Shown piece by piece: positions 52,431-59,782 of a stretch of DNA of 64,000 nucleotides (the stretch's first letter is position 1; each line of letters starts with the position of its first letter). The notes under the pieces were generated by a model that saw only the letters and a program-made list of their open reading frames with translations, did no database searches and was not told the DNA's origin. This stretch comes from GCA-2684655 sp045105235 (GTDB lineage Bacteria > Planctomycetota > UBA1135 > UBA2386). The DNA lies in contig JBGCDH010000051.1 in NCBI GenBank assembly GCA_045105235.1, forward strand, positions 1-64,000. The letters run 5' to 3'. A program made the translations under genes and the position numbers.

Positions 52431-53873
52431 ATGCCAAAGGCCTTGATTGTAGAAGACGACCGAACCGCGCGGCGCGCACTCTGCGAATGGATCGAACGCC
52501 GCGGCTTCACGGCTACCGACGTCGACAACGCGGCCAAAGCACGCAAGGCCTTAGCTGGCGATCGCTTTGATGTCGTCTTGCTCGACGTGCATCTCCCCGA
52601 CGCATCCGGCATCGACCTGCTGCTAGAGCTGCCCAAGGACACACGTCCGCAGGCCGTTTTGATGAGCGGCGACGCGTCGATCGGAAGTGCGTTTGGCAGT
52701 CTGCCTCTCGATGAGCTGCACTTCCTGAAAAAGCCCATCGAGCCAAAAGAGCTCGCGGATCTGCTGCAAACCGTTCGCCGCCGCTGTCGCCGCGATGCAG
52801 AGGACGCCGAAAAGGCAACCGCGCGCATCCTTGGTGAATCCGCCGCGATCCTGCGCCTGCGCAAGCTCATCGCCAAAGTGGCGCCAACGGAGCTATCCGT
52901 CTACGTCGAGGGCGAAAGCGGCACCGGCAAGGAGCTGATCGCCCAAGCGGTGCACGCAAACAGTCCACGCAGCGGCGGCCCATTCGTAGCGATCAACTGC
53001 GGCGCCATTCCAGAAAACCTGATCGACAGCGAACTCTTCGGCCATGAAAAGGGCTCCTTCACCGGTGCCGACAAAGCCAGAGAAGGCGTGTTCGAGCGCG
53101 CCAGCGGCGGCACGCTGTTTCTCGACGAGGTCGCCGAAATGCCGGTCGAGCTCCAAGTTCGCCTCCTGCGCGTGCTGGAGACCGGCAAGGTCGTGCGGGT
53201 TGGGGCATCGGCCGAACGCGACGTAGACGTGCGCATTGTCGCCGCAACCAACCGCTCTTTCGAACAGGCGATCCAAGAAGGGACGCTTCGCGAAGACCTG
53301 TTTCACCGGCTTTGCGTCTTCCCGATCGTGTCGCCACCGCTGCGCGAACGCGGCGATGACGTGCAGGTGTTGGCGAACTCGTTCCTCGCGGAGTTCGCCC
53401 AACGCCCGCTACGGCTCGATGCGCAAGCAGGGTTGGTTGTTGGCAGCTACCGGTGGCCCGGCAACGTTCGCCAACTTCGCAACGCCATGCAGCGCGCCGC
53501 CGTCCTCGCAGAAGGCGACCACGTTGGTGCATCGACGCTACCCGAGCAGGTTCTCTCGTCCATCGACCTGGCGTCCCTGCCATCGGACCACGGCGAACCT
53601 GAAGCGCCGACGACGCCCAGCGCACATCCGGATGGCGCCGACGAAGCCGCAGCTTCGCCGCCGCTTGCCGCCGAACCAAACGCCTCGGACCCAAACGCCA
53701 TCGAGCTTTCGCTAGGCACGACCATCGCCGAGGCAGAGCGCCGTCTCATCGAAGCGACGCTCGACCAGCAGGGCGGCAACAAAAAGGCCACGGCCGAAGT
53801 GCTCGGCGTCAGCCTGCGCACGCTCTACAACCGCCTCAACACGTATGACGAGGGGCCCGACGAGGCATCGTGA
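52431..53873 (+). CDS. sigma-54-dependent response regulator (NtrC family)
   Basis: A 480-residue transcription activator. The receiver (1-120) has Asp52 in LLDVHLPDAS. The AAA+ domain (about 145-375) has Walker A GESGTGKE (161-168), the sigma-54 loop GSFTGA (208-213, Ser for the usual Ala at its second position), Walker B FLDEVAEMP and the arginine finger region VRIVAATNRSFE. After a Pro/Ala-rich linker (about 385-435) comes a Fis-type HTH ending LGVSLRTLYNRLNTY. It activates sigma-54 promoters on phosphorylation. The gene follows the LOV kinase by 88 bp on the same strand and is its best partner candidate. Confidence 0.93.
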   Translation: MPKALIVEDDRTARRALCEWIERRGFTATDVDNAAKARKALAGDRFDVVLLDVHLPDASGIDLLLELPKDTRPQAVLMSGDASIGSAFGSLPLDELHFLKKPIEPKELADLLQTVRRRCRRDAEDAEKATARILGESAAILRLRKLIAKVAPTELSVYVEGESGTGKELIAQAVHANSPRSGGPFVAINCGAIPENLIDSELFGHEKGSFTGADKAREGVFERASGGTLFLDEVAEMPVELQVRLLRVLETGKVVRVGASAERDVDVRIVAATNRSFEQAIQEGTLREDLFHRLCVFPIVSPPLRERGDDVQVLANSFLAEFAQRPLRLDAQAGLVVGSYRWPGNVRQLRNAMQRAAVLAEGDHVGASTLPEQVLSSIDLASLPSDHGEPEAPTTPSAHPDGADEAAASPPLAAEPNASDPNAIELSLGTTIAEAERRLIEATLDQQGGNKKATAEVLGVSLRTLYNRLNTYDEGPDEAS

Positions 53874-53883
53874 TCGGCGCCCG

Positions 53884-53948
53884 GCCGTCAAGACCAGCCG
53901 TCAAGACCGGCCGACACCCCCAGCCGACACCCCCAGCCGACACCCTCA
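53884..53948. repeat. 13-bp composite tandem array, 5 units
   Basis: Two units of the gccgtcaagacc(a/g) type (53884-53896, 53897-53909) run straight into three of the gccgacaccc(c/t)ca type (53910-53922, 53923-53935, 53936-53948). The two unit types share gccg at the start, so one may derive from the other. It lies between the convergent sigma-54 activator and FAD oxidoreductase genes. Confidence 0.9.
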
Positions 53949-53963
53949 GCCGCAGCTAGCCGC

Positions 53964-55457
53964 CTAGCCGTGCACGCCAAGACGCCGCGACAGATCCGTC
54001 TGCAGCAGGGAGCCAGGGTCCCACTTTTGTTTGAGCGAGCGGAACTGCGCCACCGCGTCGTCGCCGTGGACCCTTGCGAACGACGAGTCCATCAGCACCG
54101 CGTCTTTGGCGTAGTAAAATCGGCCGCCGGCATCGAGCACGACATCGGCCATCTCGCGGCAGAGCTTCCATAGATCCTCGCGGCGGCGCTTGCCCTTGCT
54201 GACGGCAATGTCCATCGCAAGCGAGTAGCCATCGACCGCGTGCGTCATCAAGAAGTCGTCGGGCCGGTGCTTCTTCAGCACGCCAAGGTAGGGCGTATGG
54301 CCGCGCTGCTGGCTCATCTCGATGAGCTTGCGCAAAACGCGCGAGGCCTCGTTTTTGGGCACAAACGGCTGAAACTGTATCAACCCGCCCGGCTTGGTCA
54401 TCCACTGCCAGCGCGGCACGTAGTCGAGCAAGAAGTGGAACGCGCCATGCGTTTGCAGATAGGGCGAGTTCTTCTCTTCGCGGTTGCCGGCCTTGAACTT
54501 CAGCCAGTTGACCAGCCCGACCTGCTTCATGTGCACGGCCGCCCACATGCCGGGCCAAAGCCAGCCCTTGGGCATGACGCCAAACAAACTGGTCGGAACG
54601 TCCTGCAGCGATGGATCGAAGTAGCGCAGCCCCTCCGGATCTTCACCGGGCCCAAACTGATCGGCCCGGTGCAGCAAGCCGCGGCCGAGATCCTTGCCCT
54701 TGCCCTGCAGATCGAGCCACGACACGAGGTAGTCCGCCTGGTCGTGCAGTTCCTCGATCATCTCGATGTTGTGATCGAGGTCGCGCGCCACCAGCCCCCA
54801 AACGCGCATCCGGCCCGAGTGCACGCGCTTGGTCTGGATCTCGAGCTTCGTAAAGCAGCCGAGCATGCCGAAGCCACCGATGGCGGCATGGAACAGCTCG
54901 GGGTTTTGTTCGCGGCTGCAGTGCACGATCTCACCGCTCGGCACGACCATATCGAACGACCGCACGCACTCGCCGAATGGGCCGAGCGCGTAGTTGTTCT
55001 TGCCGTGGATGTTCATCGCGGCGGCGCCGCCCATCGACACCTGCATCGTGCCGCTGACGACCTTGGGCCAGTAGCCGTAGCCGATCGCGCGCCGCCAAAG
55101 ATCGCGGACCGTCACGCCCGGCTCGCACACAGCGATGCCCGTCGACGCATCAAACGACTCGATGCGCTTCATCGCGGTGAGGTCGAGCACCTTGCCGCCG
55201 ACATTGGTCGACGCGTCGCCGTAGCTGCAGCCCGCGCCGCGTAGCGCCAGCGACCCGCCGTCGGCCTGCACGCTGGCAAACACCTCGGAGACTTGCTGCG
55301 AGGTGGTCGGCCGCAGCACCTGCGCCTTGCCGCCGATGGACATGCCAAAGCCGCGCACCTGCTCTTGCTGCCACACGGGCATCGATGGAGAAGGCGAACG
55401 GGCGTCCGCGGGATGCGCGGCGGCATCGGGGCCGCCAGCTTTCGGGGTGGAGTTCAT
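53964..55457 (-). CDS. FAD-binding oxidoreductase, DprE1-like
   Basis: A 497-residue oxidase of the VAO/PCMH flavin family. The FAD site includes LALRGAGCSYGDASTN, VSMGGAAAMNIHGKNNYALG and GGFGMLGCFTKLEI, as in decaprenyl-phosphoryl-ribose 2-oxidase (DprE1). The C-terminal substrate part contains HAVDGYSLAMDIAVSKGKR and FYYAKDAVLMDSSF. DprE1 removes two electrons from a polyprenyl-phospho-ribose; the nearby SDR resembles DprE2, which reduces the keto intermediate. A matching epimerase reaction on a lipid-linked sugar is inferred. The ATG at 55457 was chosen; later ATGs are possible. It follows the SDR gene on the same strand by 91 bp. Confidence 0.8.
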   Translation of the reverse strand: MNSTPKAGGPDAAAHPADARSPSPSMPVWQQEQVRGFGMSIGGKAQVLRPTTSQQVSEVFASVQADGGSLALRGAGCSYGDASTNVGGKVLDLTAMKRIESFDASTGIAVCEPGVTVRDLWRRAIGYGYWPKVVSGTMQVSMGGAAAMNIHGKNNYALGPFGECVRSFDMVVPSGEIVHCSREQNPELFHAAIGGFGMLGCFTKLEIQTKRVHSGRMRVWGLVARDLDHNIEMIEELHDQADYLVSWLDLQGKGKDLGRGLLHRADQFGPGEDPEGLRYFDPSLQDVPTSLFGVMPKGWLWPGMWAAVHMKQVGLVNWLKFKAGNREEKNSPYLQTHGAFHFLLDYVPRWQWMTKPGGLIQFQPFVPKNEASRVLRKLIEMSQQRGHTPYLGVLKKHRPDDFLMTHAVDGYSLAMDIAVSKGKRRREDLWKLCREMADVVLDAGGRFYYAKDAVLMDSSFARVHGDDAVAQFRSLKQKWDPGSLLQTDLSRRLGVHG

Positions 55458-55525
55458 CGCAAGTCGTGACCGCCGGAGCCGTTGGCCCACAGGGGCCGCC
55501 ATCGCTGCGGTCGCATGGCTTCAGT

Positions 55526-55559
55526 TCGACGTCTCTAGATCGACGTCTTTAGATCGACA
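55526..55559. repeat. 14-bp tandem repeat containing the SDR stop codon
   Basis: tcgacgtctctaga (55526-55539), tcgacgtctttaga (55540-55553), then the partial tcgaca. On the minus strand the unit nearest the gene contains the last codons and TAA stop of the SDR gene. Each unit includes the palindrome gacgtc. Confidence 0.9.
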
Positions 55560-56298
55560 GTTTCCGAAAGACGAACGAAGGAATGTTCCGGATCACAAAC
55601 ATGATCGGCCGCCACTTCCACGGCACGTAGGCGATCGTCTTGCCCTTGTCGCGCGCCTTGAGGATCGTCTCGGCCGCCTTGTCGGCCGAAATCGCGCCCT
55701 TGAGCTCGAGCCCGGCCGTCATCGGCGTCTCGACAAATCCCGGCCGGATGGTCGTGACCCGCACGCCATGCCGGGCGAGCCGGTTGCGGAGCGCCTCAAG
55801 GTAGGTGTCCATGCCGGCTTTGCTGGCGTTGTAGACAGGGCGACCGACCCGGCCGCGATCCTGCGCCACCGAGCTGACGCCCACGATCGCGCCGCGCTTC
55901 TTGGCCTGGAAGCGCACCGCCGCGGCGTTCCCCCACGCGATGCAGCCCAGCATGTTGACCTGCACCTGCAGCCGGTCTTTGCCGAGGTCAAACTCATCGG
56001 CTGCGACCTCAGGCATCACACCCGCCACATAGTGCAGCTCGTCAACCTCGCCCAGGTCCTGCTCAATTTGCGCAAACAGCGGCTCGACGGCGTCCGCGTC
56101 CGCGACATCGTGCACGTAGGCGCGCGCGCGCGCCTGGCCGAGCGATTCGTTGATCAGCTCGACGTGCGCCGCCAGCTCCGCTTCGCGCCGGGCGAGCATG
56201 GCGACGCGCCGCCCTTCGCCGCACAGACGACGGGCAATGGCCAGCCCCATGCCAGAGGAGGCGCCGACGACGATGCAGGTTCCGGTGCGCTTGCTCAT
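55549..56298 (-). CDS. short-chain dehydrogenase/reductase, DprE2-like
   Basis: A 249-residue classical SDR. The cofactor loop is VVGASSGMGLAIARRL (TGxxxGxG variant, about 10-25), and the active site is Ser in GVSSVAQDRG, Tyr and Lys in YNASKAG. The C-terminal stretch YVPWKWRPIMFVIRNIPSFV is like DprE2, which reduces the keto-ribose intermediate to arabinose in actinobacteria. With the DprE1-like oxidase beside it, a two-step epimerisation is likely. The pair is rarely reported outside actinobacteria with full certainty. The start ATG is at 56298. The stop lies inside a 14-bp tandem array. Confidence 0.84.
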   Translation of the reverse strand: MSKRTGTCIVVGASSGMGLAIARRLCGEGRRVAMLARREAELAAHVELINESLGQARARAYVHDVADADAVEPLFAQIEQDLGEVDELHYVAGVMPEVAADEFDLGKDRLQVQVNMLGCIAWGNAAAVRFQAKKRGAIVGVSSVAQDRGRVGRPVYNASKAGMDTYLEALRNRLARHGVRVTTIRPGFVETPMTAGLELKGAISADKAAETILKARDKGKTIAYVPWKWRPIMFVIRNIPSFVFRKLSI

Positions 56299-56400
56299 GC
56301 CAGGTTCAGGAGAGAGCCCCCGCCGAACGATTGCAACCAGAGCGACGGCGCGCCGGCGTGCCGCTTGCTCTCGGCGAACACGAACTCCATCATCCAACCC

Positions 56401-57588
56401 ATGCGAACGGTGCTTCTGAAGCGAATGCGGCGACTGCCGTTTGTGGCGGCGACTGGCTGGCTGGTAAACTGCTGGTTGGCAAACTGCTGGCTGGCGGCAA
56501 GCTTCATGGCTCTGAGCGCTCTGGGCCCGGCAGCGGGCGCATCTGCACAAGAATTGCCACCTCGTCCTGCCGGCGGCAGCGTGCGTCCCAGCGGCAGCCC
56601 AGGCCTCAGCGGCAGCGGCAAGCAAGCAGCAGCTCCCGGCAACCCGGCCCCCGGCCGCCTGTTCGTCGACAGCATCATCGCCAGCGTCAACGACAGCGCC
56701 ATTTTGCAGAGCCGCCTGTTTGCGACCATTGGCGGGGAATTGCTCGGCGAAGAAGAGCGTCTCCAGCGCCCGCTCTCGCCCGAGGAAATCCAGCAGCTGC
56801 AGCTCCGCGACCTGCGCAAGCTGATCGGCAACTACCAGATGGCGCAGTCGGCGCGCTCATTCGGGAACTTCCCGCCGGAGCGCTTTGACCAAATTCTGGA
56901 ATCCGAGCTGAAGCGCGACGAGGAAGACCTGCGGCGCGATCTCGGCAGCTATGCGGCTGTCAGCAACGAACTGGAGCGCCGTGGCGAGACCTGGCAGACC
57001 TATGCCCGCGGCCAGCGAGTCGAAAAGCTGCAGATGCTGGCCGAGCAGTTCGCGATCTACGAGCGGCTGCGCAAGCAGCAAAACCTCTATCTGACGCCGC
57101 GCATGCTGCGGGAGACCTACCGGCAGTACGAAAGTGAGTTCAAGCGCCCCGCCAGCGCCCAGCTCGCGATGGTCGTCTGCACTGGCCCCACGGCCAAGCA
57201 GAACGCCGCCGACGTCGCCGCGTTTTGGCGGACCGGCGATTTTGAGCCGCGCGAGGTGGCCGAACGCTTCCCGCGGACCACTGCGACCCAGATCATGCAG
57301 GCCGCCTCGCTGCCAGCGGTGCTGAAGTCGTTCGCGATGGCGGGCCCCCTTGGCAACGTCTCCGAACCGATCGCGCGCGGGTCAAGCTGGGCCGTTGCCA
57401 AGGTCTGGAAGCTGGAAACCGCCGTCGAAGGCCAATTTTCGGACCCCGAAGTCCAGGCTCGGGTTCGCCAGATCGCCACCAACAAGGTGATCCTGGAGTT
57501 CCGCATGCAGGCCCTCCAGCGCGCCCGCCGCCGCACCGAGGTCTGGCTCTACGAGCGCGGCCGGCCGATCCCGCTGCAGAACCGCTAG
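56401..57588 (+). CDS. SurA-like periplasmic chaperone
   Basis: A 395-residue exported protein. The N-terminal signal (about 1-50) is followed by a Pro/Gly/Ser linker and the SurA N-domain: GRLFVDSIIASVNDSAILQS with EEIQQLQLRDLRKLIGNYQM and RETYRQYESEFKRPASAQLA. SurA escorts outer-membrane proteins through the periplasm. A parvulin-like region (about 265-355) is present in outline but I cannot confirm its active site. The signal peptide has a 15-bp in-frame repeat coding NCWLA- and NCWLV-type units. It lies upstream of the toroid protein gene on the same strand; they may form a loose unit. Confidence 0.78.
   Translation: MRTVLLKRMRRLPFVAATGWLVNCWLANCWLAASFMALSALGPAAGASAQELPPRPAGGSVRPSGSPGLSGSGKQAAAPGNPAPGRLFVDSIIASVNDSAILQSRLFATIGGELLGEEERLQRPLSPEEIQQLQLRDLRKLIGNYQMAQSARSFGNFPPERFDQILESELKRDEEDLRRDLGSYAAVSNELERRGETWQTYARGQRVEKLQMLAEQFAIYERLRKQQNLYLTPRMLRETYRQYESEFKRPASAQLAMVVCTGPTAKQNAADVAAFWRTGDFEPREVAERFPRTTATQIMQAASLPAVLKSFAMAGPLGNVSEPIARGSSWAVAKVWKLETAVEGQFSDPEVQARVRQIATNKVILEFRMQALQRARRRTEVWLYERGRPIPLQNR
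56461..56490 (+). repeat. 15-bp tandem repeat inside the SurA-like signal peptide
   Basis: ctggtaaactgctgg (56461-56475) and ttggcaaactgctgg (56476-56490), with a further partial ctggcggc. In frame they encode LVNCW-LANCW-LA. Confidence 0.9.
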
Positions 57589-57601
57589 CGCCCCGCGCCG
57601 A

Positions 57602-57633
57602 AAACACCTCAAGACATTATACTGTAGGTGTTT
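57602..57633. promoter_or_regulatory. 8-bp inverted repeat around a TATACT box
   Basis: Perfect arms AAACACCT (57602-57609) and AGGTGTTT (57626-57633) enclose 16 bases that contain TATACT (57618-57623). It begins 13 bases after the SurA-like stop. It could be a terminator without a T-run or an operator over a -10 element for the next gene; there is no clear -35. Confidence 0.4.
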
Positions 57634-57891
57634 ACGCAGGAGAAACCCAGGCTCGGCCGACCGCATCGCAGATCGCCTGCGCGAGCATCGATCTGCCGGT
57701 TGCTAGCAGGCGGAATCCGGGCTCTACTTTCCCGCCCCCTCTCTGAACCGCACGGCGGTTTGCGACGTTCAGCCGCACCATCCAAGGCGCCGCGCGCCTG
57801 ATGGTCGGCTCGTCCGTCCGTCCCACGAAACTCCCTACACCTCAGACCGCCGTCGGACGCCCCGGCGCGACCGACCCGAAAGGTCCTAAGC
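57634..57891. other. leader of the toroid gene with a group II intron-like fragment
   Basis: No gene is convincing here. On the minus strand 57728-57760 reads gtgcggttcagagaggggg, close to the conserved (G/C)GGTTCxGAGAGGGGG element before group II intron reverse transcriptases. Two alternative stems, CTGAAC/GTTCAG (57743-57748/57767-57772) and AACCGC/GCGGTT (57746-57751/57755-57760), fit part of the matching hairpin. No reverse transcriptase or intron ends are found, so at most this is a relic. It precedes the ATG of the toroid protein by about 120 bp. Confidence 0.35.
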
Positions 57892-59421
57892 ATGGTCCAG
57901 ATCGACCCCACCAAGATTCAAGTTCAGTCCAACGCGGCTCCCGCATGGGAACAGCAGGAGAGCTTCCAGGACCTGATGGCGGAACGCCTTCGTCAGGCGC
58001 CCTGGCTGATCCTGTCCGCGGCCATCCACGCAGTCATCCTTCTCCTCGTCGTCGTGCTGCTGCCGCCGAAAAAGGAGCCGGAGACCAAGGTGAAGGTCGA
58101 GTTGGAGATGAAGGACACCCAGGAGGTGGTCGAGCCGCCACCGCCGCCACCACCAGAGACCAAGACCGAAGAGGTCACCGAGGACGTCGTCGTCACGGAG
58201 ACCACGGTCACCGAGACGGCCGAAGCCTTCGACAACGTCGACAGCGAAGTCCAGTCCAAGGAGTCGGCGTTTGACTCCAACCAGTGGAACTCGGCAGTGG
58301 GCCTTGGCGGCGGCGCCGGCGGTGCCTACGGCGGTCGTCGCGGCGGCCGCGGCGGCAAGGGTGGCGGCAAGTCCTACGCGGCGGCGATTGACGCCGGCCT
58401 CAAGTGGCTCGCCAACCACCAAGACGACGACGGCAAGTGGGACTGTGACCAGTTCATGAAGCACGACGACGCCGGCAGCGAGATCTGCAACGGCCCCGGC
58501 AATGCCGTGCACGACGTGGGCGTCACCGGCCTCGCGCTGCTCGCCTTCCTGGGTGATGGCTCCACAATGCGTTCGGGCCCCTACCAGAAAAACATCAAGA
58601 AGGGCGTCAAGTGGCTGCGCAAGCAGCAGCAGGAAAACGGCCTGTTCGGCAGCAACGCGTCGCACGACTTTATCTACGACCACGCGATCGCGGCCTACGC
58701 GATGACCGAGGCGTTCGGACTCTCCGAGTACAAGCTGCTCAGGAAGTCGGCGCAGCGCGGCATCAACTACCTCGAGTCGCACCGCAACCCCTACAGCGTC
58801 TGGCGCTACCAGCCACGCGACAACGACAACGACATCTCGGTCACCGGCTGGTGCATCATGGCCTACAAGTCGGGCCAGTTCTTCGGCCTGCAGGCCAGCA
58901 AGACCGCCATCGAGATGTCCGAGGTCTTCCTCGACCAGGTCTCGGACCCGACCGGCCTGCACGGCTACACCAAGCAGGGTGAGCGCAGCTCGCGGAAGCC
59001 CGGCGACCACGCCACCAAGTTCCCCGTCGAGAAGGGTGAAGCCCTGACGGCCGTCGGCCTGTTCTGCCGCTTCTTCCTGAGCCAAGACCCGAAGGAAAAG
59101 CCGATCATGAAGGCATCGGCCGACCTGCTCCGCAGCAAGCCGCCGAAGTGGGACGAAAAGGATGGCTCGATCGACCACTACTACTGGTACTACGCCACCT
59201 ACGCGCTGTTCCAGTATGGCGGCTCGCACTGGAAGGACTGGCAGAAGAAGCTCGAGAGCGCCGTCGTGAAGCACCAGCACCGCGACAAGCTCAAGAAGAA
59301 CCTCTTCGGCTCATGGGATCCGATCGGCGCCTGGGGCGACGATGGCGGCCGCGTCTACTCGACGGCCATCCTGACCCTGACGCTTGAGGCCTACTACCGC
59401 TACTCGCGCCTGGTCCGCTAA
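57892..59421 (+). CDS. TonB-like membrane/proline-rich protein fused to an alpha/alpha-toroid domain (paralogue 1)
   Basis: A 509-residue protein with three parts. (1) A cytoplasmic end with FQDLMAERLRQAPW, then a membrane helix (about 37-58; LSAAIHAVILLLVVVLL) as in TonB. (2) A periplasmic linker with seven prolines (82-88), acidic and Thr-rich, then Gly-rich (about 132-158). (3) A domain from about 162 to the end that resembles prenyltransferase/squalene-cyclase-type alpha/alpha-toroids: AIDAGLKWLANHQDDDGKWD, GVTGLALLAFLGDG, GVKWLRKQQQENGLFG and SVTGWCIMAYKSGQF. Cyclase catalytic DXDD motifs are not seen, so binding rather than catalysis is likely. The second paralogue is at 60319. Function unknown. 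Confidence 0.8.
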   Translation: MVQIDPTKIQVQSNAAPAWEQQESFQDLMAERLRQAPWLILSAAIHAVILLLVVVLLPPKKEPETKVKVELEMKDTQEVVEPPPPPPPETKTEEVTEDVVVTETTVTETAEAFDNVDSEVQSKESAFDSNQWNSAVGLGGGAGGAYGGRRGGRGGKGGGKSYAAAIDAGLKWLANHQDDDGKWDCDQFMKHDDAGSEICNGPGNAVHDVGVTGLALLAFLGDGSTMRSGPYQKNIKKGVKWLRKQQQENGLFGSNASHDFIYDHAIAAYAMTEAFGLSEYKLLRKSAQRGINYLESHRNPYSVWRYQPRDNDNDISVTGWCIMAYKSGQFFGLQASKTAIEMSEVFLDQVSDPTGLHGYTKQGERSSRKPGDHATKFPVEKGEALTAVGLFCRFFLSQDPKEKPIMKASADLLRSKPPKWDEKDGSIDHYYWYYATYALFQYGGSHWKDWQKKLESAVVKHQHRDKLKKNLFGSWDPIGAWGDDGGRVYSTAILTLTLEAYYRYSRLVR

Positions 59422-59473
59422 GGCGGCGATGCTCGACCCGCGGAGGAAGCTCCCCGGCAAAGAGTGGTCACAG

Positions 59474-59509
59474 ACAACGGCCCGCGTCGCTTGCGACGCG
59501 GGCCGTTGT
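59474..59509 (+). terminator. very strong perfect hairpin after toroid gene 1
   Basis: 17-bp perfect arms (59474-59490 and 59493-59509) with a 2-base loop tt form one of the strongest inverted repeats in the window. It begins 52 bases after the toroid-1 stop. No T-run follows (cgttgatgg), so it may stop transcription by itself, form a cruciform, or protect the mRNA 3' end. The stem GC content is high. Confidence 0.75.
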
Positions 59510-59587
59510 CGTTGATGGCGACACTCATGCTCGGCCAGAGCACAGAGCCCTTTGCGATCCGCGCGCCGCGGCATATACCGGCCCCAG

Positions 59588-59782
59588 ATGCGCGACGAAG
59601 CAAGCTACGTATGCGACTCGTGCGGCGAAGACATCGTCGTGCCGCTCGACTGGTCCGCCGGCTCTCGGCAAAGCTACGTGGAAGACTGTCCGGTCTGCTG
59701 CAACCCGAACGTCATCCACATCGATCTCGGCGACGGCACCGAAGAGCCACACGTCTACGGCGTCCGCGAGCAGGATCGCTAG
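59588..59782 (+). CDS. CPXCG-motif cysteine-rich small protein
   Basis: A 64-residue protein matching the 'CPXCG motif-containing cysteine-rich protein' family: ASYVCDSCGEDIVVPLDWS, then SYVEDCPVCCNPNVIHID. Four main cysteines in two CxxC pairs should hold a zinc ion. The family is small, widespread and of unknown function. The ATG at 59588 gives the family start MRDEASYVC. It lies between the hairpin after toroid gene 1 and a gene-poor stretch. Confidence 0.85.
   Translation: MRDEASYVCDSCGEDIVVPLDWSAGSRQSYVEDCPVCCNPNVIHIDLGDGTEEPHVYGVREQDR

Noticed and set aside
57618..57623. TATACT as a sigma-70 promoter for toroid gene 1
   Set aside because: No -35 element lies about 17 bases upstream; kept only as part of the inverted repeat entry.
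57886..59280. A 464-codon minus-strand frame opposite toroid gene 1
   Set aside because: Shadow of a real gene in high-GC DNA: the translation is low in complexity and matches no family, whereas the plus-strand protein has clear domains and a paralogue.
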